Shown here: piece after piece, positions 53,901 through 64,000 of the stretch
How positions within the stretch are numbered: position 1 is the first letter of the stretch
Layout: each line of letters opens with the position of its first letter
Assembly: GCA_021209875.1 (NCBI GenBank)
Contig: JAGYVD010000007.1
Span: forward strand, 1,798,001-1,862,000
Origin: Rosellinia necatrix
Taxonomy: Eukaryota; Ascomycota; Sordariomycetes; Xylariales; Xylariaceae
Length of the DNA: 64,000 nt
Direction: 5' to 3'
Position numbers and translations under genes: made by a program
The notes under the pieces: generated by a model
What the model was told of the DNA's origin: nothing
Databases searched by the model: none
Seen by the model: only the letters and a program-made list of their open reading frames with translations

Positions 53901-56675
53901 TATCGATCTCTCGACTTCGGAAAGGATTGCGAACTAAAGACTCAGCCGCCTCAACTTCAAAAAGGAAAGCTTATGGAATACCAAATGGAAGGGGTCAATT
54001 TCCTCCTATATAATTTCCACCAGCAACAAAATGTAATACTTGCGGACGAGATGGGATTGGGTAAAACGGTCCAGATAGTCGCCTTTATATCCGCCCTTAC
54101 TCATTCCAAGCCCGCTTGCTGGCCGTTCTTGGTCGTAGTACCAAACGCTACATGCTCCAACTGGCGACGGGAGTTGAAACAATGGGCCCCTGATTTGAGG
54201 GTTGTGACCTACCATGGTGGCAGGGTCGCCCAGGATCTCGCGTATAGGCATGAGCTCTATCCCGACGGGTTAAAAGGCGGCATGAAGGCTCATGTTGTTA
54301 TTATGTCATACGAAGCTGCCGCCAACGTAAAAAACGTCTTCTTCGGGGTGAAATGGGTTGGTCTAATAGTCGATGAAGGGCAAAGGTTAAAAAACGAGGA
54401 AACGACGCTCTATAAATCACTCCGAGAGATGAGGATTCCTTGCCGAATTCTTCTTACAGGTTGGCAAAAGATATCGCGTAACTTCTGTGTGTTTGGCTAA
54501 CCAGGTATCTAGGGACGCCTTTACAAAACAACAAGCGAGAACTTTTCAACCTTTTGCAGTTCATTGACGGGAAAAGAAATGCCGAGGAGCTTGATGCGAA
54601 ATATGCTGAGTTGACCAAGGACAATCTTCCGGAATTACACACTCTTATCCGACCTTACTTTCTTCGGCGGACCAAGGCACAGGTTCTGAAATTCCTCCCA
54701 CCTATGGCACAAATCATTTTACCAGTGACTATGACAGTCGTCCAAGAGAAGTTATCGAAATCCATTATGGCGCGAAACCCCGACCTCATCAAGGCTATTA
54801 TCTCGAGATCAAAGGTTAAAGCCGGAGAGCGGAAAAGCATGAACAACATTCTTTCAGATCTTCGTCAGTGTTTATGCCATCCGTTCTGCTTCAGCAGCGA
54901 AATTGAAGATAAAACGGTAGACATGGCTCAAATGCATCGCAATCTGATCGAAGCTTCGCCGAAGCTTTTGTTATTTGAATTGATGCTCCCAAAGCTGCAA
55001 GAACGAGGTCATCGCGTACTCATCTTCAGCCAATACCTTCATTGTTTAACAATTCTCGAGGATTTTTTGACCGGTCTAGACATGCCTTATGCCCGGATCG
55101 ACGGAGCACTCTCGGCACTTGAGAAGCAAAAACGCATTGACGCATTTAATGCCCCTGACTCGCCTTTGTTCGTCATGCTCCTCTCCACTCGCGCCGGGGG
55201 TGTTGGGATCAACCTAGCCACCGCGGATACGGTAATTATATACGATCCGGATTTTAACCCCCATCAAGATATCCAGGCGCTTTCGCGCGCTCATCGTATC
55301 GGACAAAAACGGAAGGTCTTGTGTTTCCAGCTGATGACAAAAAATACGGTCGAAGAAAAGATAATGCAGATGGGCCGAAAGAAGATGGCACTAGATCACG
55401 CTCTTATTGAGAGTATGGACGCAAAAGAGGAAGCTGGCGAAGACTTAGAATCGATTCTAAAACACGGGGCTGCTGCTTTGTTTAGTGACGAGTCTAAAGA
55501 CAAGATTACTTATGATCACGCATCTGTAGAGAAGCTTCTTGGCCGGAGCCAGATCGAAAACACCGATACCGGAAACGACGATTCCGCCGAAACGCAGTTC
55601 TCTTTTGCGCGGATTTGGGCGAACGATAAAGGTGACCTAGCCAGCCAGACGGAAGATGCGGCCCAAGATATATCTGCTGAAGCAAGTACGAGTGTCTGGG
55701 AGAACATCTTGAAAGAGCGAGAAGCAGAACACCAACGTGAACTTGCTGCAAGCCAAAAAGTCTATGGACGGGGTGCCAGACGCCGAGGCACTCAGGGCAT
55801 TGACTACATGACGAACCGCGTAGGTTTTATTGAAGGTGTTGACGACTTCTTATTGACATTAGGACAGCCCAAAGGTGCGGATAGCGATGGCTCGGAAATT
55901 GATGTCGACGATGAATTATATATCGACCAAAACGATATGGAGGACGATGATAGCGATGAATACAGAGCGGCAGGTGAGGCCCCATCTGTAGGTGTAGGGG
56001 CGCCGAGCGAGACATCTGGAGGACCAGGGAAGGGGAGGGCACCTAAAGGTAAAACTCCAACCATAACAAGAACCAAAAAGAGAATCAAACAGGAGGCTCA
56101 AGTTAACGCCCGGTCAAGGAAACCACGGAACAACAAACGACATGCAACAACAATCGACGCAGCATCAGAAGTTGGGTCTACCGCCAACTGCTCAGAGTCA
56201 GGGAATCCTACACCCCCAACCCCCGCGAGCACAGTCTCGGATAGTGCCCACGCAACACCCCGTAAATAACAACTTCCACAACCCATACGTTATTCCCAAC
56301 CAGATGCCTTCACTAACTGCGCATATGTATCCACCGAATCTCACCACTCCTTCTAACACTCACAGGCCAGTCGTTGTGCAGCCGATTACAGCACCTAGCG
56401 GTCTCCGAATGCCTGCACTCCGCCCTCCAGCAGTTCAACTCCCAAACGGCGATATTTCTTCCAATGGCTTGATTGGAGGAGGTAACCCTTGTGCTCTTTG
56501 TCATTATTCGCACCCTACACATATCCCCTGCGTTGATTTGAACTCGGAGCTGTCTTTACGACTAGCACTCGATAGGCTTAGGGCTGTGGGCGACAGCCCC
56601 GCGATACAAGCAGCCCGAGTTTTCTTTGCTCAGCAACTTCAGAACGTGGCGGCGCGTGACCCAACAAGACGATAG
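50988..56675 (+). CDS. mit1: Mit1-type chromodomain SNF2 chromatin remodeler
   Basis: Exons 50988-51380, 52056-54459 and 54513 onward. Intron 1 is 675 bp (GTGAGT...GTAG, phase 0) and intron 2 is 53 bp inside the conserved LLTGTPLQNN motif. Domains: a disordered acidic N-terminus; a PHD finger near 400 (CESC...CRFC); a second zinc cluster near 470-563; a chromodomain near 600 (YLIKWTGRSHFHDTWMP); a SNF2 ATPase from about 770 with GLGKT near 797 and DEGQ near 904; and a helicase C domain near 1100-1206 (SRAHRIGQ). Fission yeast Mit1 is the remodeler of the SHREC heterochromatin complex; DEGQ rather than DEAH fits that group. One frame runs to a stop at 56269. The next frame (+1) carries a conserved-looking C-terminal knuckle CALCHYSHPTHIPC near 1592. 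Skipping one base between 56100 and 56260 gives 1,652 residues to 56675. Confidence 0.88.
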
Positions 56676-57504
56676 CCTATCATGGCTTTTATCAATGGCT
56701 TGAAGATAATGGCTGCAGTAGGCCGAATAAGGCCGGCTCATTCAAGGGCATACGGAATGTAGCAGTGTCTATGATCCAATTTAGGGATGCATGCTTTGAA
56801 GACAAGTGAGGATAGCATCGTAGATGAGACGAGCATATTATTAAGAAACAAATAAAGACCGGATCCCTTCCAATACCAGATCTCCCCAATGTATCCTGTG
56901 CATCTGTGGGTGCAACTAGCGGTTCATAGGCTGTTTGTCACGTGGGAAACACAGGACAAAAACTGCAAGTAACCGTTCTGATGCATCTAACCTTATTTGA
57001 GAGTTGTCTACAAACGGCCATGATGGGCCAAAGAGCAAGTAGAGAACAGCGTTGCCTTGCTTGTCTTGTCTAGCTGATCGGAACCTGTGGAGTCCAATTG
57101 TTGCTCAATGCCTGACGAAGTACTCCTCTTAGTCTTCTCTATTTCTAGACCAGTATCTGTATCTTTGGCTAGAGCGTCGTTGTTTAGTTCCTATTTCTAT
57201 CTTCTTTTCTTGCCTTGTTCTATTACTATCGGTACATAGCCTAGTCAAGGAGTAGTACCAGGCTGCTATCTACGCGTTAATTCACTGATCCGCCTCTTTC
57301 TCTCGCCACTCTACCTTCATCTTGATAGTAGCCCGCTACTTCTACCATTGCCGCTTTTGCTGCTTGTCTAGGCTCACGTGCCTCGCCGTCCGTTTGCTGC
57401 CTTTATCATCCATATAATTGGATCTAATTGATTGGCGAGGGGAGTGGAATCAGTGCCTTACCGACATACTCTTAGAGACCCTACTTACCTGCTATTTCTT
57501 CAAA
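56676..57504. other. Intergenic region with CT-rich leader
   Basis: Between mit1 and the CCCH zinc-finger gene. The 57150-57420 part is CT-rich, as is typical of fungal promoters near the transcription start. The upstream in-frame ATG at 57418 is possible but the one at 57505 begins the recognisable protein. Confidence 0.55.
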
Positions 57505-59647
57505 ATGGACGTTCCCCTTCCCGCCACAGCCTCTGGCCCGGCTATCGACTCCCCCTCCGACCTGTCCTATTCCTCCGGGCCGTCTTGCACCTCCACACGA
57601 AGTACCTCCCCAGACTCAGCGTCTGCCAGGGCCTTCTCATATAACTCTTTCCCACTTGCTGACTTGAGAGTGACGGCAGCCAATATAGAGCACATTTCCC
57701 CTGCCCTCCTCAGCCAACCTTCCGCCATGGACAAGAACTCCTTCCAGTCCGTCAACGACCGCCGCAACAAGCTGGTGGGCGAGCAACTGGTTGGGAATCA
57801 ATTCCAGTACGTCAAACAGCAGCACCAGCAACAATCTGTATCGCCGGAGCTTCAAGTCGTTCGAACTAGTATCCAAGCGTCACCTGGCCACCACCGTAGC
57901 CTCACATCCGCTAACTGGAGAGTTCAAACGACCGACGACATCGCGCCGCTCCAGCCTCACGTCATGTACAACCCAATGGAGGCTTCTGCCGCCCATCATT
58001 TACAGCACTCGTCCGCCCGCGCCGCAACGTTTCGCAACCCCCGCATAGACCACCTTCCTCGCCTCCAATATGCCGCGGGAGCTATTTCGTATCCCAATCT
58101 CGGCCCGTTGTCCGATGCCCAGCTAGATGGTAGCTTTGCTTATTGCTATGATCGCGGCAACGGCCAATACACTCGACTCATCCCAGCTGACATGCTCCCG
58201 CCGCTACAGAATATTCAAGCTTTACAACTGGGGTGTGTTGGCATGGTAGTAGTACCTCAACCTCGTGGCTTGCCCCCAAATGGGCATTCGAGCAACACAG
58301 AGCCTGTTGTTGTGCGGGTATGTAATTTATTTACCTGGATCTCAACTACCTTAGATCTGTTCCCTGCCTAACCTTTACCCACTGGAAAGGCTTCCGAGCA
58401 GAGATCTCCTACGACACCTACTTCACCGAAGGATACCATCCAGGTAAGCTACATGGCCGATCTTGAATCACATCGTAGCTCCCGGTCGCCTATCCGCAGA
58501 GCATTTTATGTAGGATTTTGTGTCATATTTCCCCTTGCTCACGCGCCGCAGCCCCAAAGCCCTTGAAACAAAGGGACAAGATAATCGTAGAACTCTCAGG
58601 TTCAGATATGTTTTTCGTCCTATATACGCAGTTCTGCTAACAGTGACTAAAATGGATCGCTTGGCTTTGGCTAACCTAATCTTACTCCAGTCACGAATCG
58701 ATAATATCGTCGCCGCTACTCCATCAACGCCAACCCACCTCCAGAATAATGCACCCCCCGGTCAGCGACGGCCCAAGATTTATTGCGACAAATGGGTACA
58801 CGAGGGCGTTTGCGCTTTTACCCAGCAGGGCTGCAAATATAAACACGAAATGCCTTCGGACAAGATAACGCAACACCAACTCGGTCTCTTCCATGGTTAT
58901 CCACAGTGGTGGAAGAAGCATCAAGCGGATCTAGCGAGGCAGCGGGAAGCGCCGTCCCCCGATAGCCCCAAGACTTTTGACCAACGACATGATTCTGACC
59001 ATGCCGTACTAAATGATGGACGATACTTCGTCCGCGCGAATAACTCCACAGCAGGAAACGGGGGCACCCGTGGTGGCGGCCTAGGCTTGAATTCCGATGC
59101 AGGCGGACAGCTTACTTGGCGACATGGTGTCGAGTATGGCGATCCTCAGATCCAGAGGCCCTCGTCTTCTATAGGACGGGCAACGATATCACGGGGACCG
59201 GGCGGTACAATGAGAAATTCAATTGGTAAGTACCTAACCTTTGTTGGAGCCACCATCATGGCCCTACGTTAACTGAGATACTCATATCGCTTCCTCCATG
59301 CAACAGCCCCGAACTCATCCGATAACAACCTATCACCCTGTCCTGTTTCATACGGGTCACCCTTCGGTCCCATTGCCCGGCCGGGCAGAAGTGCTGCTGG
59401 GGGAGCCATATCGACCGAAAGTACGCGTGGCCCGTCGACTGAACAGCTGACTACGGAATCATATGCTATGTCACAAGGCATGCGAAGAAGCCCCCCGGAT
59501 GTGGTCAGTGTCTCGGCTGCTTCTATTCTACCAACGAGCAACCCGTATGCATCGCTAGACTGCATTAACGGTGGCGGTGACGAAGATGCGAGCGAGGAAC
59601 TTGCGTACGCAGGTACCCCGCGTGTAGGTGGCGCACGTTTGCCATAA
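57505..59647 (+). CDS. C-x8-C-x6-C-x3-H zinc-finger protein
   Basis: Proposed exons are 57505-58317, 58390-58443, 58691-59225 and 59307-59647, giving 580 residues, with introns of 72, 247 and 81 bp. The N-terminal half begins MDVPLPATASGPAIDSPSDL and contains LRVTAANIEHISPALLSQPS. It ends with a segment including NGQYTRLIPADMLPPLQNIQ, a conserved but unnamed fungal region. A CCCH finger lies near residues 321-342 (YCDKWVHEGVCAF, then QQGCKYKHEMP), followed by QLGLFHGYPQWW. The C-terminal part is Ser/Gly-rich. Fingers of this kind usually bind single-stranded RNA; the target is unknown. An alternative reading of exon 2 exists: splicing from 58325 (GTAATT) lets it read through in another phase and join a short exon at 58552. 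I prefer the simpler model because the resulting DTIQSRIDNIVAATP junction is natural. Confidence 0.82.
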
Positions 59648-59964
59648 TTTGAGTCGAATAAACGGAACTGGCGCCCATGACAGGGAACGAGGCGACAGCC
59701 AATACCTGAATGTATAGGTATAAGCAGCGACGCTGATCAGAATGTATCCATTGAAGGAGTCTCCATATGACTATCGACGACGGCATTATACCCAGTTTTG
59801 GACATATGCCCCGGTGGTCTTATGAAAAACCCCTCGTTTCCTTCATATTGCTTGCCTCGCTCGGATACAGCTTCAAACCCATCTTACGGCTGAGAGTCAT
59901 TTCTGCTCTGTTGGCCTAGCTAGCCTATACACATACCATACAGTTGAGCGCGGACGGTACAGGC

Positions 59965-60292
59965 ATGCAGACAATACTATCAAACGAATTCTGGACTGAG
60001 GCATATGAGTCTATAGTTTCACCAGATCATGCGCCACGAAGTGGGAAAGTTCTTCTATCTAACGATGAGATCAAGCGAGAGAAGTCTTCATATTACGAGC
60101 TGGTCGGCAAAGCCTAACCTGCTCGCATCACTATGGGATGGAGATCAAGAGGAATTCTTCATACATTGCGCGGGCAGCCTGGCGTTGAGAAGAGCCGGAA
60201 AAAGAAACGAGTGTATTATAGAGAATAATAAAGAACTGATGATGGCCCCGGACGGTAGAATCCTCAGGCCCGCTGATCCTGAGCGGCGTTGA
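59965..60292 (+). CDS. Possible small gene with one frame break
   Basis: From ATG 59965 a frame of 50 codons (MQTILSNEFWTEAYESIVSP) stops at 60117. The next frame (+1) continues with protein-like sequence (NLLASLWDGDQEEFFIHCAG) to a stop at 60292. Ignoring one base near 60110-60118 gives 108 residues. The family is not recognised, no domain is seen, and the true 5' end may be in an upstream exon ending near 59952. It may also be a relic. Confidence 0.33.
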
Positions 60293-62361
60293 TTGGGCTC
60301 ATTATTACTTAGACACGAAGAAAAGGTGAGGCGGGACCTGCCGCCATTTTTTTTTTTGCCTTATCTTGTAAAGACGCCTTGTCGCCTCAGTACACTTAAC
60401 GTGATCCAACAGCCTAATCCCCAATATCGTATCTGATAGACGTCGAGGTATTTCCGCACACCAAAAACGCCCATGGCCTTAAACCTCAATACATCTGGTA
60501 AACATCAAGTACTTCGTTACTCTTATACACCTGTAGCCTAGAAGCAGCTATTTTCAACTTATGCACCTCAATTTCTCTTTACGTTAAGCAAGTACATCAA
60601 GAAACAGTAGAGGTACCTTAGGTAGACTAAACACGTAGCCTAGATAGATATGTTGAGGGTTAAGCTTGACTACTACCCAGGTAGGTACGCGGGTACTATT
60701 AGCTAAGTTTAGGGCAGTCAGGTACCATGACATCAGGTTTGCCCTGGATTACCTATTCCGGGATAAAGCGATGTTGTGGTTGGTGGAGGCAAAGAAGGAA
60801 AAAAATAGTGTAGGCTGCTTGTGGAGAACTAGACGCCACATTTTTAAGTGAAAGGACCAAACCCTATCGAGTCTGGTCAAGGATATTACGACGGTACCTA
60901 CGATGGCGGATCGTGGGTTGGGACATGGAAATTTCGAAACATGAAATTGACAACACCGAGCCTACCTAGTAATTTACATACTTAGCTTTAAGTAGCTACC
61001 CGTCTTGAATAGCCATTCTTAATCATATCTTTGCTGTCTCCGGCCCTCACTACATCCTTCCTCAACCCTGCTCCCGCGATCAGGAGGGACCTTTGATGGT
61101 CATTTCTCTTGAAGATTGGATTGAATATGCGACTGAGCTTGGCATCGATGCATTAGTCATTGCATATATCCGGGCCGATGTATTAGGAGCCGGGCTTTTG
61201 TCATTCCCTTGTTTAGTCTCGCTATGCTGACAGGTCGATATGAGCGTTGACGCTGATGTTCGTTTCTAGGCTCATGCCTCAAGTTTCCATGCATCAAACG
61301 AGAAGCTTCAATTGAACAAGGGTGTTGTTTTAGATCATGGCATTTTGTGGAAGAGATCCGAAATAAGGCGTTATTCGGAATGATGGATGTAAATATTTCA
61401 CATTCGAATTTTGACACTTTCCTTCTTTCCTTCTTTTTTTTTTTTTTTCTCCAGAAACAGACAATAAAGTTCCATGTTATTCAATTCTAATAGAAATATT
61501 TCAATCTGATTCGCTTTGACAGCCACTCAATCATCTTTTCACCTCCATATATTATACATCACAATGTCCGAGGCACAGAACACCCCATACCAGAACGCTT
61601 GTGCGTGTTTTATCAACTAAAAACCGAGCTTCTTCATAGACATTTAAAAAAAGCCCTTTTTGCCAGAGCGGGTATAACCGACCGAGCATATTCTCGACCA
61701 TTAACATAATATAATCCAATAAAATACAAGAGTTCCACCCTTATAGTAAGTCACCAAATGTGTGTTCCAAGCCGCATTAGCCTTCATAAGTATAGGAGGC
61801 ACTGATATATTTAGAGACATGACTATAAATTCAGGTCGTGCTAGCGACTCAGCTCTGTGCCATAGAGAACTAAACAATGTTGCTATGAAGTGGATATTCG
61901 GCTATGTATTTGTACATCTGGGTGGCAGCAGTACAGCAGATGGTGGTCACACATAACGCTTGCGTAGCTCCTAGGTGCCATCGGTCTTCACCCCAGTGCC
62001 TTGTGGCGGGATACAGACCAGGTGATGCGGCAAACCGTCAACTTCAACACCGTGCCCCAAGAAAGAGCACGATGGCTAATTAAGATACCCGAGTTCGGCC
62101 GCTAGATGCAGAGTCCCTCTCCCCTTTCCCCCCCTTTTAATTGGTAATCGAAAAATGCAAGAACACAGGAACCTATAATGAAGCTGATTGATTAGTATTA
62201 TTTCCTATATTCTGCTCTCCCACACGCCCTAGAAGCTTTGCCAATAGCATCATAACCCGAGGGTTGTAGTTGACCTAGCTAGTTATAGATATATACGATT
62301 GGTGTCGTTTCCGTTTATCTGATCTCACGCACAATCGCAGAGGATGTCACATCATGGCGGT
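60293..62361. other. 2-kb region without a supported gene
   Basis: It has T-runs near 60351 and 61436-61449 and TAGGTA words near 60612-60690. A tiny start at 61564 (MSEAQNTPYQNA) is followed by a possible donor, but no continuation could be found. Confidence 0.45.
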
Positions 62362-64000
62362 CTAACTACACTTTTCTCCGGTTTCATAAATTCCATCACG
62401 AGTGAGTCCTCCCCCTTCCAAATTTCTTGGGTACCGAGATCTTTGGCGCCTAGGAAAACGGAGCTCTAGCTTGGGGGGCTCAAGAGTGAAATGCTCCTTC
62501 ATCTCTTCGTCGTATGTCGTCAAGCTTCTGCCGCCGACCGAGAAAATGTCGTAATCGACAATGATGCGTGAAATTGTCTTTCGTATATTTATCAAAGCGA
62601 CGGGCTGACCGATGCAGCCGTAGCGACCCGTGGAAAACGGAGCGAAACAGGACGAGTCTCGTATTAGGTCAGGCTGTGAGGACCACCTCTCCGGAATGAA
62701 CTCGTTTGGAGAAGCGTAGCATTCCGAACCTGCAACTAGTCTGAGCTCCTTTCTACATAGGAATGCAATGAAAATTGGGTACATACTTCGACCGACTACG
62801 GACTGAGGGCAGAACACTGTGGTGTTCCCGGGTATGAAGGTGCCGCCAATACTTAGGCCCTCTGGAGGCGTGACTCGGGGAAGAGTGGTCGGGACTGGCG
62901 GGAAAAGTCGCAGTGCTTCATTTATCACGCCATTTAAGTGCTTTTAAATTTGCCAAATCGGCGTGAGTATAGTCTCCGTGTTCGTTTCGTGGTAAGCTGT
63001 CCATCTCAGTACGCAACAGCGCTACATGATGGGGGTATTCCGCCAAATATCTGAAAGCCGTCGTGAAAGCAGCAGTAACGGTATCACTTAAGTTCGGAAA
63101 TGAGTAAGGACCCTATCCTGAGCTAGCGTGGGCGGCTGATACTCACCTTTCAGCAACGGTGACAAGCTGTGCGTCACCCTCGAGCAGAGCCCGACCGAAC
63201 CGGGTCGGGGCTCGGTCGGTTAAAGGCTTCAGGAGGCAGCTCATGATGTCTTTCTTGTCTCCCCCTGCCCACAAATCGTGTCAATTGGCGACTATTTGCA
63301 GTGGGCGCGTCCACCAACCTGTATTCTGTCGTCGAGTTGCGAGTTACAATAATTCGTGAAACCCCAAGTTTTTAGTTGCACCGGGGATGCTTACCAAGAG
63401 GCGGAAGAACCAAATGGGGAGTTTGAAGCCGAAGGGGAGAAATCCAAAATGCAGAAGTTTAATGGCTTTGTGTTCCCTTCCAGTCTTGAGCATATCAAAC
63501 GAGCGCCCGAAAGCGAGCTCACCCATTACATCAAAGCCATATAAACTGAGCCATTTTGTCATGTCAATGGCCTGGCCGCTCGACTCTTCGATTGTCTTGA
63601 TTAATGATCCACGGCACGGGCCCATTCGCACGTCGTAATCTCTGAGGTTTTTGTTCCCAAATGCTGCACTCCAAATACGGCGCCGTTGACTATGTAAAGC
63701 GTCGTCGCGCGTACTTTGTAAAGATACCATGGGGCGTGTTAGATCGTAGAAATCGGACTTGGAGCATTTTGAGCCGAGGCCGTAGATAGCTTGCACAGCC
63801 TTAGGATGAGAGATCGATAGGTTATTCGAGCCAATCTGGACGAAGTTGCCGTGTTCTTGGTGTAGCTTGACAAGTTGTCGGAAGGCATCGCGTCCCGCAA
63901 GGTAGGTTGCAAACCACGCGCTGGAAGTTTTACAGCCAAGAGAACCGGGAAACCTGCTTAGGGGATGAAAGAAGAGGCGGAAAATAACTATGCTGGAATA
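62362..64000 (-). CDS. Cytochrome P450, 5' part beyond window, two frame breaks
   Basis: Minus-strand exons are from at least 64000 to 63315, then 63264-63147, 63086-62787 and 62729-62362. The introns are 50, 60 and 57 bp (GTGGAC, GTGAGT, GTATGT); the last keeps frame and has no stop, so it can be missed. Family marks: IWSAAFGNKNLRDY and KWLSLYGFDVMGELAFGRSF (helices C-E region), INEALRLFPPVP (ExxR), FIPERW, and the haem loop FAPFSTGRYGCIGQP with its Cys ligand. The N-terminal membrane anchor lies outside the window. The frame shifts near 63357-63366 and near 62932-62938; in both places ignoring one base in a short homopolymer restores the expected motif order. P450s oxidise small lipophilic molecules with NADPH-P450 reductase at the ER. 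The substrate is unknown; the C-terminal half best fits fungal secondary-metabolism P450s. Whether it is functional depends on the two breaks. Confidence 0.87.

Noticed and set aside
58552..58620. Possible extra exon of the zinc-finger gene
   Set aside because: It requires a weaker donor at 58325 and breaks the natural DTIQ-SRIDNIV junction; kept only as an alternative in the findings.
61564..61700. Short start MSEAQNTPYQNA followed by a possible intron donor
   Set aside because: No downstream exon with matching phase or recognisable sequence was found.

Overview
The window is nuclear DNA of a filamentous ascomycete (Pezizomycotina, most like a sordariomycete). Genes are spliced with short introns, mostly 50-110 bp, with GTRAGT-type donors, CTRAC branch sites and YAG acceptors. 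Several products belong to families or architectures typical of these fungi: an Atf1/AtfA bZIP factor, a HET-domain protein, a Helo-like NLR N-terminal domain, a Mit1-type remodeler and GPI-anchored cell wall proteins. Intergenic DNA is rich in TACCTA/CCTAGGTA words and homopolymers. No bacterial operon, CRISPR array, rRNA gene or convincing tRNA was seen.

Layout. 1-6.6 kb: a four-exon Helo-like protein (minus) and a GST-fold protein (plus). 6.6-11.2 kb: no gene. 11.2-13.1 kb: atf1. 14.6-16 kb: a polyketide synthase ketosynthase relic (minus). 17.6-29.7 kb is the dense core block: dsn1 (kinetochore), sdh5 (succinate dehydrogenase flavinylation), a divergent erv25/yhc1 pair (COPII cargo receptor and U1 snRNP C), and a 1,061-residue disordered protein. 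29.7-39.6 kb is nearly gene-free and carries a diverged direct repeat and several microsatellites. 39.6-43.3 kb holds two convergent genes for predicted GPI-anchored surface proteins. 44.3-64 kb holds mrm1 (mitochondrial rRNA methylation), a HET gene, the large Mit1-like chromatin remodeler, a CCCH zinc-finger gene, a small doubtful gene, and a cytochrome P450 running off the right end.

The genes do not form one pathway. They are conserved housekeeping genes (splicing, secretion, kinetochore, mitochondria, chromatin, stress transcription) interspersed with accessory genes (Helo-like, HET, P450, PKS relic, GPI proteins). Splice junctions were placed by hand, requiring phase and protein sense to agree. 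Six gene models need one- or two-base corrections to stay open, often at short homopolymers. This suggests residual base-level assembly errors, although true decay is possible for some. I found no clearly new biological system. The best leads are the Helo-like protein without a visible NTPase, the low-complexity insertion in Sdh5, the PKS relic, and the clustered frame breaks.
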